Assembly: GCF_028283705.1 (NCBI RefSeq)
Contig: NZ_JAPWKD010000022.1
Coordinates: 186,001-250,000, forward strand
Source of the DNA: Pantoea sp.
GTDB taxonomy: Bacteria; Pseudomonadota; Gammaproteobacteria; Enterobacterales; Enterobacteriaceae
Reading direction: 5' to 3'
DNA: 64,000 nucleotides
Every line of letters starts with the position of its first letter. The stretch's first letter is position 1. The position numbers and the translations under genes are program-made. Shown one piece after another: positions 35,357 through 43,334 of the stretch. The notes below the pieces were generated by a model. It was not told where the DNA came from and ran no database searches. It saw only the letters and a list, made by a program, of their open reading frames with translations.

Positions 35357-36490
35357 TCACCCCATCCGCTGCTCATACTGCTCAATCACCGCCAGCGCCA
35401 GACCATTGGCTGGATCGATACGCTGCGGCAGAAAATGCAGCGCGGTATGGGCAAAGGTAAAGGCCAGCGTACTCGCCTGCGCCGTCTGCTGCACCGCCTG
35501 AACAAAGGCGGGGGACGCATTCCACGGCGCATCCACCATAATGCTGGCGGGATTGAGCAGCAGCATCACCTGGCTCAACGCGCTGCCAAGTTGCGCGCCA
35601 GCCTCACTCATCACCGCACTGACCATTGCCGGTTCGCTCTCGCGATTTTGCCAGCGCAGACCCGGTTTTCGCTGGGCCAGCTGATGCTGAATCGCAGGCT
35701 GGCTGACCAGCGCTTCCAGGCAGCCCAGACGCCCGCAGCTGCAACGCGCCCCATTCGGCTGCACCAGCAAATGGCCCACTTCTCCTGCGGTCCAGCTGCT
35801 GCCGGTAAACACTTCGCCCTGCTGTACCAGCGCCCCGCCAATACCTTCCGCAATACGCAGATAAAAATGACTCTGATTTTTATCCAGCGCCAGTTGCTGC
35901 ACCGGCAACAGCGCCGCCGCTTTAACATTATTCATGATGCGCAAAGGCAGGCTGATTTCAGCTTTGAGTGGCGTCAGTAGATCAATATCCTGCCAGCCAA
36001 GATGGGAAGAGAAATGCATCCAGCCACGTTGTGGATCAACGATGCCTGGGAATCCGAGCGCGATACCAATTAACTCAGGATGGGCGGCGACCAGCGTCTG
36101 GCAGCACTCCGCCAGCTCCTGCAACAGCACGGCGGGGTCATCCGTTTGGGTGCGCCAGGTCTGTTCGGCAATCACCTGCGAGAAATAGTCACATACCTGC
36201 CAATGAATCGTCTGGCGTTCCACCATGATACCGGCGCTTTTCAGCTTTTCCGGCCTGAGTGATATTTCAATCTTCGGACGCCCGGCAGAGGCAACACTAA
36301 CCGGACCCAGTTCGGTAATCACTCCCAGTTCCAGCAGATCATCCACAATCAGCGAAACGGTATTTTTGCTGAGGTTTAATGCCAGGGCCAGATCCTGGCG
36401 GGAGGTTATCCGCGTCTGACGCAGCTGCGTCATGACCCGCTTCAGGTTATTCAGTCGTAATAATGCCGGCCCTTTACCCATCGCTTTCAT
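35357..36490 (-). CDS. ROK-family transcriptional regulator (NagC/Mlc-like)
   Basis: A 378-residue ROK repressor. The N-terminal winged helix (about 5-75) contains TSRQDLALALNLSKNTVSLI. The C-terminal ROK sugar-kinase fold has IGIALGFPGIVD and the zinc motif CSCGRLGCLE. The kinase-site DxG is not obvious, as expected for a regulator. I start at ATG 36490 (MKAMGKGPALLRLNN), preceded by GAGAAAGG. NagC, Mlc and Bacillus XylR belong here and sense sugars or sugar phosphates. It is convergent with the sugar porter, so together with the IdnR-like gene it may form a small sugar-uptake locus. Confidence 0.82.
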   Translation of the reverse strand: MKAMGKGPALLRLNNLKRVMTQLRQTRITSRQDLALALNLSKNTVSLIVDDLLELGVITELGPVSVASAGRPKIEISLRPEKLKSAGIMVERQTIHWQVCDYFSQVIAEQTWRTQTDDPAVLLQELAECCQTLVAAHPELIGIALGFPGIVDPQRGWMHFSSHLGWQDIDLLTPLKAEISLPLRIMNNVKAAALLPVQQLALDKNQSHFYLRIAEGIGGALVQQGEVFTGSSWTAGEVGHLLVQPNGARCSCGRLGCLEALVSQPAIQHQLAQRKPGLRWQNRESEPAMVSAVMSEAGAQLGSALSQVMLLLNPASIMVDAPWNASPAFVQAVQQTAQASTLAFTFAHTALHFLPQRIDPANGLALAVIEQYEQRMG

Positions 36491-36607
36491 GCCTTTCTCA
36501 CCCGGCAAAATGGAAGAGGTTCAGTGTAGCAGTGTCCGGGTGCGCTTTATCTCAGACTTTGCTGGCATTTTTGACGTGGCGCACCCTGATGAAGTGAGAC
36601 AGGCGAA

Positions 36608-37348
36608 TCAGTATTCATCGCCGCGCACGCGGCTGCGGTAGCTTTCCCAGTCGAAGCGCACCCACAGGCTGTTGCCGAGGCGCATACGGTCCATCACGCG
36701 CTCGCCAAGCAACGTGTTCATACCGGCGGGGTCGAGGTTCGACAACATGCCCGTCGGGCGTTTGGACGAGGATCGGCGATCGACAATCTGGTTAATGATC
36801 ACTTTTTCATAGCGTGATTCGCTTTGCATGCCGATCTCGTCGATCACCAGCAGATCGACATTACTGAGATCCTGCAACAGGCGTTCTTCGGTGATATCGC
36901 TGCCGCCACTGAAGGTGCCTTTCATGCTCGACATCAAATCCGCTACGGTCACAATCAGCACGCTTTTGCCGCGCAAAATCAGGTCATTCCCGATAGCCGC
37001 AGCCAGATGGTTTTTGCCGGTACCAGGGCGGCCGGAAAACACAAAGCTGGAAATGCTGTTATCGAAACCCGCCGCGTACTCACGCGCCAGGCTCAAGGCT
37101 TTGCGTTGCCCTTCATTTTCCACCCGATAATTGTCGAACGAGCAATTCATATGCAGTTCGCGGATACCGGAGCGGCCCATAATACGCTGCATCTTCATCG
37201 CACGATTCTCACGCACAATGGCTTCGGAGCGTAAACGGCCCTGCTCCTGATTCCAGGCCAGCAATTCTTCACCGCTGGTGAATTTTGGTTTCACCTCATG
37301 CGGCATCAGTTTTTTCAGGCGGCTGAAAAGATCGTTCGGCGTTTTCAT
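36608..37348 (-). CDS. dnaC: DNA replication protein DnaC (helicase loader)
   Basis: DnaC is the AAA+ ATPase that loads DnaB helicase onto origin or fork DNA. It has 246 residues (E. coli 245), with Walker A FSGRPGTGKNHLAAAIGND, Walker B VDLLVIDEIG, and the conserved VDRRSSSKRPTGMLSN and GERVMDRMRLGNSLWVRF. The ATG at 37348 overlaps the dnaT stop by one base (TGATG), showing translational coupling. As in other Enterobacterales it is the second gene of dnaTC. Confidence 0.98.
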   Translation of the reverse strand: MKTPNDLFSRLKKLMPHEVKPKFTSGEELLAWNQEQGRLRSEAIVRENRAMKMQRIMGRSGIRELHMNCSFDNYRVENEGQRKALSLAREYAAGFDNSISSFVFSGRPGTGKNHLAAAIGNDLILRGKSVLIVTVADLMSSMKGTFSGGSDITEERLLQDLSNVDLLVIDEIGMQSESRYEKVIINQIVDRRSSSKRPTGMLSNLDPAGMNTLLGERVMDRMRLGNSLWVRFDWESYRSRVRGDEY

Positions 37349-37884
37349 CATTCACCTCGAAAACCATCGGGAATATCATAATCAGTATTGCTGATCCGGG
37401 TGATATCGCGCTTCGGCTGTCCGCCGTTCGCCGCCCGGTTCATCTGTACGCTACGCGCCAGCTTTTGCTGCCACTGCACATGATGGAACAAACGCCCCTC
37501 GGCCTGCCAGTAAGCAATAAAAGTAGCCAGCTCAGCCGCCGTCACCGGTTCGCTCAGCGCGATGCCCCAGATGGCTGCCTGGCGCTGAAAATCGTTGTCC
37601 GGCAGCCAGCCCGCATACATGGCGAATTTCCCCACCGGGGCCGCAATGGGCGCGCTGGGGGTATCAAACATGCTGTCATCCAGCATGACATCATTGGGTT
37701 GCTGTGCCGCAGCTTCCAGCGCCAGCAATTGCGCCAGCCGCTGTGGCGTCAGCGCATAAAATGCCGGTGCGTTGTGATGCAGCACTGCCAGCGTGCCGTT
37801 TTCCGCCTGTTGCAGTACCGCGAGCGGATCCTGACAAAAGCCATCCAGCCCGACCAGCGTTGAAGTTAAGATTTTGACTGACAT
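37348..37884 (-). CDS. dnaT: Primosomal protein DnaT
   Basis: DnaT is primosomal protein I, which acts with PriA and PriB in replication restart and leads to DnaB-DnaC loading. It has 178 residues (E. coli 179). The N-terminal oligomerisation part opens MSVKILTSTLVGLDGFCQDP, and the ssDNA-binding C-terminal part contains WLPDNDFQRQAAIWGIAL and ends SNTDYDIPDGFRGE. It is the first gene of dnaTC. The 113 bases upstream before the next minus-strand gene presumably hold the promoter; none was picked out clearly. Confidence 0.96.
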   Translation of the reverse strand: MSVKILTSTLVGLDGFCQDPLAVLQQAENGTLAVLHHNAPAFYALTPQRLAQLLALEAAAQQPNDVMLDDSMFDTPSAPIAAPVGKFAMYAGWLPDNDFQRQAAIWGIALSEPVTAAELATFIAYWQAEGRLFHHVQWQQKLARSVQMNRAANGGQPKRDITRISNTDYDIPDGFRGE

Positions 37885-37997
37885 GAAGAAACCTGACGTT
37901 GACTAGCCCAGTGCAACGGAGCGGAGATGCCGCCCGCCGCTAAGGTTGCAGTGTACCTGTTTTAGCGCGTGGAATCGCCAAAAAAGGTCATCGCAGA

Positions 37998-38699
37998 TTA
38001 AAAGCTGGCGCTGACACCAAGGCTATAAATGAACTGCTCACCGCTGCTCATCGCCCCGGTTTGTGAGAATGAGGCAAATGCTGACAGATGCTGCCCCAGC
38101 GGCATATTGGCACCCACGCTGACATCCATCCAGTTGTTTTCCCTGCCGATCCCCTCATCACTGCGTGGCGTAAAATTCATCTCACCCAATTGATGACTGT
38201 AGCTAATCTGTGCGTAGGGCGCTATCCAGCCAAGGCTGGAATCAACACGCCAGCCCAGCGAGGCGACCTGGTCAGGGTTGCTACGATCGATAAATTCACA
38301 TTGCGGGCAGTTGAGAGACGAGGGATCGACCGCGTATTGCGCAATCGGCCCGGTGGATATTGCCTCACTCATCGGCATTTGCCAGCCGGCCGAGAGGCGG
38401 TTAGCAAACGGATTCGCGCCGACGCTGGCAGCTTCGGTATGGAGGTTAATGATCGCCCCATCAGGTGGGTTAAGCGCCGCATCCATTAGGCCTCGATCGT
38501 TGTTGCCGGTCAATGTCAGGTGATTCTGGGAAATTTTTTCCTCCAGGATGGCGTCATAATCAGGCGAGCTCGCGCTGGTCGTGTTCTGCTGGCTGCCCTC
38601 ATCCCATGCCCGGGCAGGCAGGGCGCAGGCAGATAGCCACACACCAACAAGAGCCAGCGCAAGAATGTGCTGGCCTGACCGCTGACTTTTCTGCAACAT
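37998..38699 (-). CDS. Exported protein with autotransporter-like beta-barrel C-terminus
   Basis: A 233-residue exported protein. The N-terminus is a signal sequence (HILALALVGVWLSACALPAR) offering two readings: a lipobox LSAC at residues 22-25, or signal peptidase I cleavage after ARA. The second half has alternating strands and ends in aromatic F (SAGWQMPM, SLGWIAPYAQISYSHQLGEM, FIYSLGVSASF), resembling the last strands of esterase-type autotransporter barrels. It is too short for a complete 12-stranded barrel plus passenger. It may be an independent small outer-membrane protein or the remnant of a larger autotransporter. I cannot assign a function. Confidence 0.6.
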   Translation of the reverse strand: MLQKSQRSGQHILALALVGVWLSACALPARAWDEGSQQNTTSASSPDYDAILEEKISQNHLTLTGNNDRGLMDAALNPPDGAIINLHTEAASVGANPFANRLSAGWQMPMSEAISTGPIAQYAVDPSSLNCPQCEFIDRSNPDQVASLGWRVDSSLGWIAPYAQISYSHQLGEMNFTPRSDEGIGRENNWMDVSVGANMPLGQHLSAFASFSQTGAMSSGEQFIYSLGVSASF

Positions 38700-38843
38700 G
38701 AAGGACTCCTGACGAGCCAGATAGGAACCGGGCGTTTAGGTATTGGATAAAACAGTTATCGGCGCCCTTTGATTAACTATTAACCGATTATTGAATACGT
38801 CAAGGAAAGAGAAGTATTTTCCTCATGCTTTAGGAGCACTGCG

Positions 38844-39404
38844 ATGCAACGATGTGGCTGGGTAACACAGGATCCGCTCTATCTGGCGTACCACGACACC
38901 GAATGGGGCGTGCCGCAAACTGATAAGCGTGCCTTATTTGAAATGCTGTGTCTGGAAGGACAACAGGCCGGGCTTTCATGGATTACCGTGTTAAAAAAAC
39001 GCGCAAATTATCAGCGTGCTTTTCATCAGTTTGACCCACAGGCAGTGGCTGCGATGGATGAAGCCGATCTCGATCGTCTGATGCAGGACAGCGGCCTGAT
39101 TCGTCAACGCGCCAAACTGTCAGCCATTATTGTGAATGCGCGTGCGTTCCTCGCCATGGAGGCCAGCGGTGAAGACTTTTCTCGCTTTATCTGGGGATTT
39201 GTCGATAACACGCCAGTTTTGCACCATTTCCCCGATTACAAGCTGGCTCCCACCACCTCCGATTCTGCCATAGCAATGTCTAAAGCGTTGAAGAAGCGTG
39301 GTTTTAAATTCATCGGCCCTACGATTTGCTATTCCTATATGCAAGCCTGCGGCCTGATTAATGATCATCAAACTGATTGTTTCTGCCATCCTGCCAACAT
39401 ATGA
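38844..39404 (+). CDS. tag: DNA-3-methyladenine glycosylase I
   Basis: Tag removes 3-methyladenine from alkylated DNA in base excision repair. The 186 residues (E. coli 187) begin MQRCGWVTQDPLYLAYHDTE. C4, H17 and the C-terminal HQTDCFCH supply the zinc ligands typical of the family. The catalytic glutamate region is EMLCLEGQQAGLSW, and GFKFIGPTICYSYMQACGL is conserved. It has a clear TTTAGGAGC site before ATG. As in E. coli it lies near yiaD. Confidence 0.96.
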   Translation: MQRCGWVTQDPLYLAYHDTEWGVPQTDKRALFEMLCLEGQQAGLSWITVLKKRANYQRAFHQFDPQAVAAMDEADLDRLMQDSGLIRQRAKLSAIIVNARAFLAMEASGEDFSRFIWGFVDNTPVLHHFPDYKLAPTTSDSAIAMSKALKKRGFKFIGPTICYSYMQACGLINDHQTDCFCHPANI

Positions 39405-39512
39405 GGCGATTCTTTACAATTTAAGACTTATTCTCACGCTTTCCCTCATGATTTAACGGCATAATCAGCACCGTTTTGGGTTTTTCCCCCCATTTAAATC
39501 GAAGGGACTTTT

Positions 39513-40175
39513 ATGAATAAGCACACTGTTGCACTGGCCTTGTTACTGAGCGGCAGCCTGGCATTATCTGGCTGTACCACCAACCCTTACACCGGCGAAT
39601 CACAGGCAGGTAAATCCGGCATTGGCGCGGGCCTCGGAGCCGTGCTGGGCGCGGGCGTCGGCATGCTGTCATCCTCGAAAAAAGATCGCGGTAAAGGGGC
39701 GCTGATTGGCGCGGCTTCCGGCGCAGCACTGGGGGGCGGTATCGGTTATTACATGGATGTGCAGGAAGCCAAACTGCGCGACAAAATGCGTGGCACCGGC
39801 GTCAGCGTCACGCGCCAGGGTGACAACATCGTGCTAAATATGCCAAACAATGTCACCTTCGATTCCAGCAGCAGCAACCTGAAACCGGCGGGTGCCAATA
39901 CCCTGACCGGCGTGGCAATGGTACTGAAAGAGTATCCAAAAACCGCCGTCAATGTGGTTGGCTTTACTGACAGCACCGGTACGCGCGCCCTGAATATGCG
40001 TCTGTCGCAGCAGCGTGCGGAAAGCGTTGCCAGCGCGCTGATTGTGCAGGGCGTCGAAGCCAGCCGCCTGCGTACCCAGGGCATGGGGCCGGATAACCCG
40101 ATTGCCAGCAACAGCACCGAAGCCGGCAAGGCGCAGAACCGCCGCGTCGAGATCACCCTCACCCCGCTGGGATAA
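39513..40175 (+). CDS. yiaD: OmpA-family lipoprotein YiaD
   Basis: A 220-residue outer-membrane lipoprotein. The signal peptide ends in the lipobox LSGC (cysteine at 21). A glycine-zipper region follows (IGAGLGAVLGAGVGML and ALIGAASGAALGGGIGYYMD), then an OmpA-like peptidoglycan-binding domain (about 110-218) with TFDSSSSNLKP, GFTDSTGTRALNMRLSQQRA and NRRVEITL. It is close to E. coli YiaD (219 residues), reported as a multicopy suppressor of a bamB/envelope assembly defect. It is followed directly by a strong terminator. Confidence 0.93.
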   Translation: MNKHTVALALLLSGSLALSGCTTNPYTGESQAGKSGIGAGLGAVLGAGVGMLSSSKKDRGKGALIGAASGAALGGGIGYYMDVQEAKLRDKMRGTGVSVTRQGDNIVLNMPNNVTFDSSSSNLKPAGANTLTGVAMVLKEYPKTAVNVVGFTDSTGTRALNMRLSQQRAESVASALIVQGVEASRLRTQGMGPDNPIASNSTEAGKAQNRRVEITLTPLG

Positions 40176-40181
40176 ATCTTT

Positions 40182-40207
40182 TGGGCCTGCGCTGTCAGGC
40201 CCATTTC
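40182..40207 (+). terminator. Terminator of yiaD
   Basis: Stem TGGGCCTG / CAGGCCCA with loop CGCTGT, starting seven bases after the yiaD stop and followed by TTTCG, with a further TTTTT at 40213. Confidence 0.8.
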
Positions 40208-40296
40208 GCACGTTTTTACTCCACTTTTGACGCTTGCTGCTGCCCCTGCCCTCAAATATTATCCCCCCGTAGAGCCGCCGATTTCTTTATGTTAGC

Positions 40297-40315
40297 TTGA
40301 TCAAAAATTGATCAA
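40297..40315. promoter_or_regulatory. Dyad upstream of LacI-family gene, probable auto-operator
   Basis: TTGATCAAAAATTGATCAA is an exact 8-bp inverted repeat (TTGATCAA on each side of AAA), ending 12 bases before the ATG of the regulator. Its place over the ribosome-binding region suits autoregulation. LacI-family operators usually have a central CG, which is absent, so the binding protein is inferred. Confidence 0.5.
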
Positions 40316-40327
40316 TGGAAGCCCATC

Positions 40328-41323
40328 ATGTCGCTGAAAGCCATCGCCTCCATCCTCGGACTTTCCGTTACCACCGTGAGTCGTGCACTGAATGGCTATG
40401 ATGATGTGGCTGAAGACACGCGCAAACGTATTGAAGAAGAAGCCAGCCGACGCGGCTATCGTCCCAATGCCGCGGCTCGCCAACTGAAGACCGGCCGTAC
40501 CAACACCGTCGGGCTGGTGATACCCGATAGCGTATTGCCGCTAAGTGATAGTCATTTCACCGGCATGCTGCAAACCATTGATCAACGCCTGGCCCGTGAA
40601 GACATTGATCTGCTGATGCTGGCCGATAAACCCCAGGACCAGCAGCGCACGCTGCGTATGCTGCGCAGCCGCGCCATGGATGCGCTGATCGTTACCCATA
40701 CCACCCCCGATGATATCCGCCTGCAACGTCTGCAACAGAAAGGTTTCCGCTTCCTGTCGCTGGGACGTAGCCAGCTGGCGCAGCCCTATGCCTGGTTTGA
40801 CTACGATAATCACGCCGGGGTAAAGCTGGCGACAGAACACTTTCTGGCAAAGGGGCTGACCCGGCTGGGGTGGATTGGCAGCAACGAACCCAGCTCTTTT
40901 GTGCGCGACCGCCGCCAGGGGTTCCTCGATGCCATCGCATCGCACCAGCCGCCGGTTCCTGTGCCGAAGCTTGCTACCGTAGCTCCCTCACGTCGTGCGG
41001 GTTATCAGCAAACCTCGGCCTGGCTGGCGAGCGCCCCTCAACCGCAGGCGATCATTACCGATTGCAGCCCGCTGGGAGAAGGTGCCGCCATAGCATTGCA
41101 ACAGGCCGGGCGGCTCAGCGGGCCGCAGGCCATTCCGTTGTTTGTTTATGACGGGCTACCGCATGATTCGATTATCGATCACCCGGTCAATGCCATCCTG
41201 CAATGCTCACAGCAACATGTTGGCGAAAAGATTGCCGAGATGGTGCTGCAATTGCTGGACGGCACCCCCCCTGAACAGGTGCAGGCCCTGTGGCAACCGC
41301 GTCTGCTCCTCACTTCTGACTAG
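40328..41323 (+). CDS. LacI-family transcriptional regulator
   Basis: A 331-residue LacI-family regulator. The helix-turn-helix is MSLKAIASILGLSVTTVSRA, followed by the hinge helix (NAAARQLKTGRT) and a periplasmic-binding-like sensor (NTVGLVIPDSVLPLSDSHFT, LARLGW-like segments, and IITDCSPLGEGAAIAL). The hinge carries QLK in place of the LA pair common in LacI proteins, which may mean unusual operator contacts and agrees with the CG-less dyad just upstream. It lies 66 bases before ptxS. No obvious target enzyme follows other than the kgu genes, which have their own PtxS site. Confidence 0.8.
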   Translation: MSLKAIASILGLSVTTVSRALNGYDDVAEDTRKRIEEEASRRGYRPNAAARQLKTGRTNTVGLVIPDSVLPLSDSHFTGMLQTIDQRLAREDIDLLMLADKPQDQQRTLRMLRSRAMDALIVTHTTPDDIRLQRLQQKGFRFLSLGRSQLAQPYAWFDYDNHAGVKLATEHFLAKGLTRLGWIGSNEPSSFVRDRRQGFLDAIASHQPPVPVPKLATVAPSRRAGYQQTSAWLASAPQPQAIITDCSPLGEGAAIALQQAGRLSGPQAIPLFVYDGLPHDSIIDHPVNAILQCSQQHVGEKIAEMVLQLLDGTPPEQVQALWQPRLLLTSD

Positions 41324-41389
41324 CCGGTTGTTGCGCAGCGGTGTTCCTGTGGTAGTCTTCGCCTGTTTCTTTTGATTCAGGTATATGCA

Positions 41390-42415
41390 ATGAAGACCAG
41401 GCCGCCACGCGCGACTATCAGTGATGTTGCCCGTACGGCAAAGACCGGGAAAACCAGCGTTTCCCGCTATCTGAATGGCGAGCAGAATCTGCTGTCGCCC
41501 GACCTGAAAGCGCGTATTGAACAGGCAATTGCTGAACTCGATTATCGCCCCAGCCAGATGGCGCGTGGGCTGAAACGTGGACGCACCCGCCTGATTGGCC
41601 TGATCATTGCGGACATCACCAATCCCTATTCCGTTGATGTGCTGAGTGGTATTGAAGCCGCCTGCCGCAGCCACGGTTTTACCCTACTGATGTGTAATAC
41701 CAACAATGAAGTGGATCTGGAGCAGCATTACCTGCAACTGCTGAGCAGCTATCAGGTGGAAGGCATTGTGGTGAATGCGGTCGGCATGCGTGAAGACGTG
41801 CTGCGCCAGCTGCAACAGTCAATGCTACCGATGGTACTGATTGACCGCAAAATCCCTGATTTCGCCTGTGATGTGGTCGGGCTGAATAACCCGGAAGCAG
41901 CGCAACAGGCCACTCAACACCTGCTGGATAACGGTTATGAAGCGCTGCTGTTCCTCAGCGAGCCACTGGGTAGCGTCAACACTCGTCGCGAGCGACTGGC
42001 GGCGTTCTTTAGCACCGCGCAATCGCAACCTGCGGTGCAGGCAGAAAACACCGAAGTTGCCCTGCATCAGCCCGCCCTGATGGATGCGGCGCTGCGCGAT
42101 TTCCGCCAGCGTCATGCTGGAAAACGCTGTGCCATCGTCGCCGCCAACGGCGCGCTGACGTTGCAGGTGGCGCGCGCAATGCAACGTCTTAACCTCAACT
42201 GGGGCGAATCCATCGGCCTGCTCGGCTTCGATGAGCTGGAATGGGCTGCGCTGGCCGGGCCTGGCATCACCACCCTGAAACAACCTACCTGGCAGATCGG
42301 CTATGCCGCGCTGGAAAAGGTTATCGCGCGTATTGAAGGCGACGATCAACCGATTTCCGAGCAGGTATTTTCCGGCGAACTGATTGTGCGCGGCTCCAGC
42401 CAACGGCTGCGTTAA
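41390..42415 (+). CDS. ptxS: LacI-family repressor of 2-ketogluconate genes, PtxS-like
   Basis: A 341-residue LacI-family repressor with N-terminal ATISDVARTAKTGKTSVSRYL and sensor motifs RLIGLIIADITNPYSVDVLSG and IGLLGFDELEWAALAGPGIT. I start at MKTRPPRATIS (41390); the longer frame from 41372 would begin upstream of the usual N-terminus. In Pseudomonas, PtxS represses the kgu operon and recognises TGAAACCGGTTTCA. Here a perfect palindrome TGGAACCGGTTCCA lies between this gene and kguE. With four kgu-type genes immediately downstream, the assignment is well supported by context. Confidence 0.8.
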   Translation: MKTRPPRATISDVARTAKTGKTSVSRYLNGEQNLLSPDLKARIEQAIAELDYRPSQMARGLKRGRTRLIGLIIADITNPYSVDVLSGIEAACRSHGFTLLMCNTNNEVDLEQHYLQLLSSYQVEGIVVNAVGMREDVLRQLQQSMLPMVLIDRKIPDFACDVVGLNNPEAAQQATQHLLDNGYEALLFLSEPLGSVNTRRERLAAFFSTAQSQPAVQAENTEVALHQPALMDAALRDFRQRHAGKRCAIVAANGALTLQVARAMQRLNLNWGESIGLLGFDELEWAALAGPGITTLKQPTWQIGYAALEKVIARIEGDDQPISEQVFSGELIVRGSSQRLR

Positions 42416-42432
42416 TTTATTCGTTAAAACCC

Positions 42433-42454
42433 GCGCGATAAATCGCGCCGCTAC
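42433..42454. repeat. Palindromic dispersed repeat, single copy
   Basis: The core GCGCGATAAATCGCGC followed by CGCTAC is identical to the right-hand element of the 9077-9154 pair. It lies 17 bases after the ptxS stop. Confidence 0.85.
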
Positions 42455-42513
42455 AGCCTCCCACGGCCCACTTCGTGAGCAGGATCATACTTCCGCGATC
42501 TGTCGCTTTTCTT

Positions 42514-42527
42514 TGGAACCGGTTCCA
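42514..42527. promoter_or_regulatory. PtxS-type operator before kguE
   Basis: TGGAACCGGTTCCA is a perfect 14-bp palindrome matching the Pseudomonas PtxS box TGAAACCGGTTTCA at 12 of 14 positions. It ends 50 bases before the kguE ATG and just upstream of a possible -10 (TATAAC at 42539), where bound repressor would block transcription. Confidence 0.8.
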
Positions 42528-42577
42528 TCTAACGTTTTTATAACGTTTGGCATGCTGTTCACGCCCGGAGAGATGAG

Positions 42578-43324
42578 ATGAAACCAGAAATTATCGTTGT
42601 TACAGCCGCTTACGGCACCACCAAAGTAGCAGAACTGGGCGGTCAGGCTGCGCTGCTGCCGTTGATTAAGCAGGCAGGGGCGGATGGTGTGGAAATCCGC
42701 CGCGAATTATTCGGTGCTGATGAGATTAGCCAGCTGCCCGCGCTGGGTGAGGCGATTGCTCAGCAAGGTCTGAGCGTGTGCTATTCCGCACCGGAAACGC
42801 TGTATCTGGCCGATGGCGCGCTGAACCCCCATCTGGCACAACTGCTGCGCGAAGCCGGGCAGCTCGGGGCACAGCGCCTGAAACTGTCGCTCGGCCATTA
42901 TGTCGAGCCACACTTCGACGCCCTACTTGCGGTACTGAACGCATCCCCGGTCAAACTGGTGGTGGAAAACGATCAAACCGCCGATTGCAAACTGGCCCCG
43001 ATGCAGCGCTTTTTCCATCACGCCTTTGACGCCGCGCTGCCGCTGCACATGACCTTTGATATGGCGAACTGGCACTGGACCGGCGAAGACGCCATGCAGG
43101 CGGCACAGCAGCTGAGCCGCTATGTCGGCTACGTGCATGTCAAAACTGCCGTGCCTCATCACCCCAGTTTCCGCGCCATCGCGCTGGATGACAGCCCCGA
43201 AGACTGGCGCGCCCTGTTACAGGCGCTGCCCGGTGATGTACCTCGCGGTATCGAATTCCCGTTGGAAGGCGACGATTTAGTGGCGGTAACGCGTCACTAC
43301 GTTGACCTGCTGCGCGCCTGCTAA
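42578..43324 (+). CDS. kguE: KguE-like sugar isomerase/epimerase (AP endonuclease 2-type TIM barrel)
   Basis: A 248-residue TIM-barrel protein of the xylose-isomerase-like (AP endonuclease family 2) fold. Conserved acidic and histidine stretches include GADGVEIRRELFG, KLVVENDQTAD, HMTFDMANWHWTGED, VGYVHVKTAV and RGIEFPLEGDD, the likely metal site. It matches by position KguE, the first gene of the Pseudomonas 2-ketogluconate operon, whose precise reaction is not settled. The start follows GGAGAGATGAG. It is ten bases before kguK. Confidence 0.75.
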   Translation: MKPEIIVVTAAYGTTKVAELGGQAALLPLIKQAGADGVEIRRELFGADEISQLPALGEAIAQQGLSVCYSAPETLYLADGALNPHLAQLLREAGQLGAQRLKLSLGHYVEPHFDALLAVLNASPVKLVVENDQTADCKLAPMQRFFHHAFDAALPLHMTFDMANWHWTGEDAMQAAQQLSRYVGYVHVKTAVPHHPSFRAIALDDSPEDWRALLQALPGDVPRGIEFPLEGDDLVAVTRHYVDLLRAC

Positions 43325-43334
43325 GGAGCTGACA

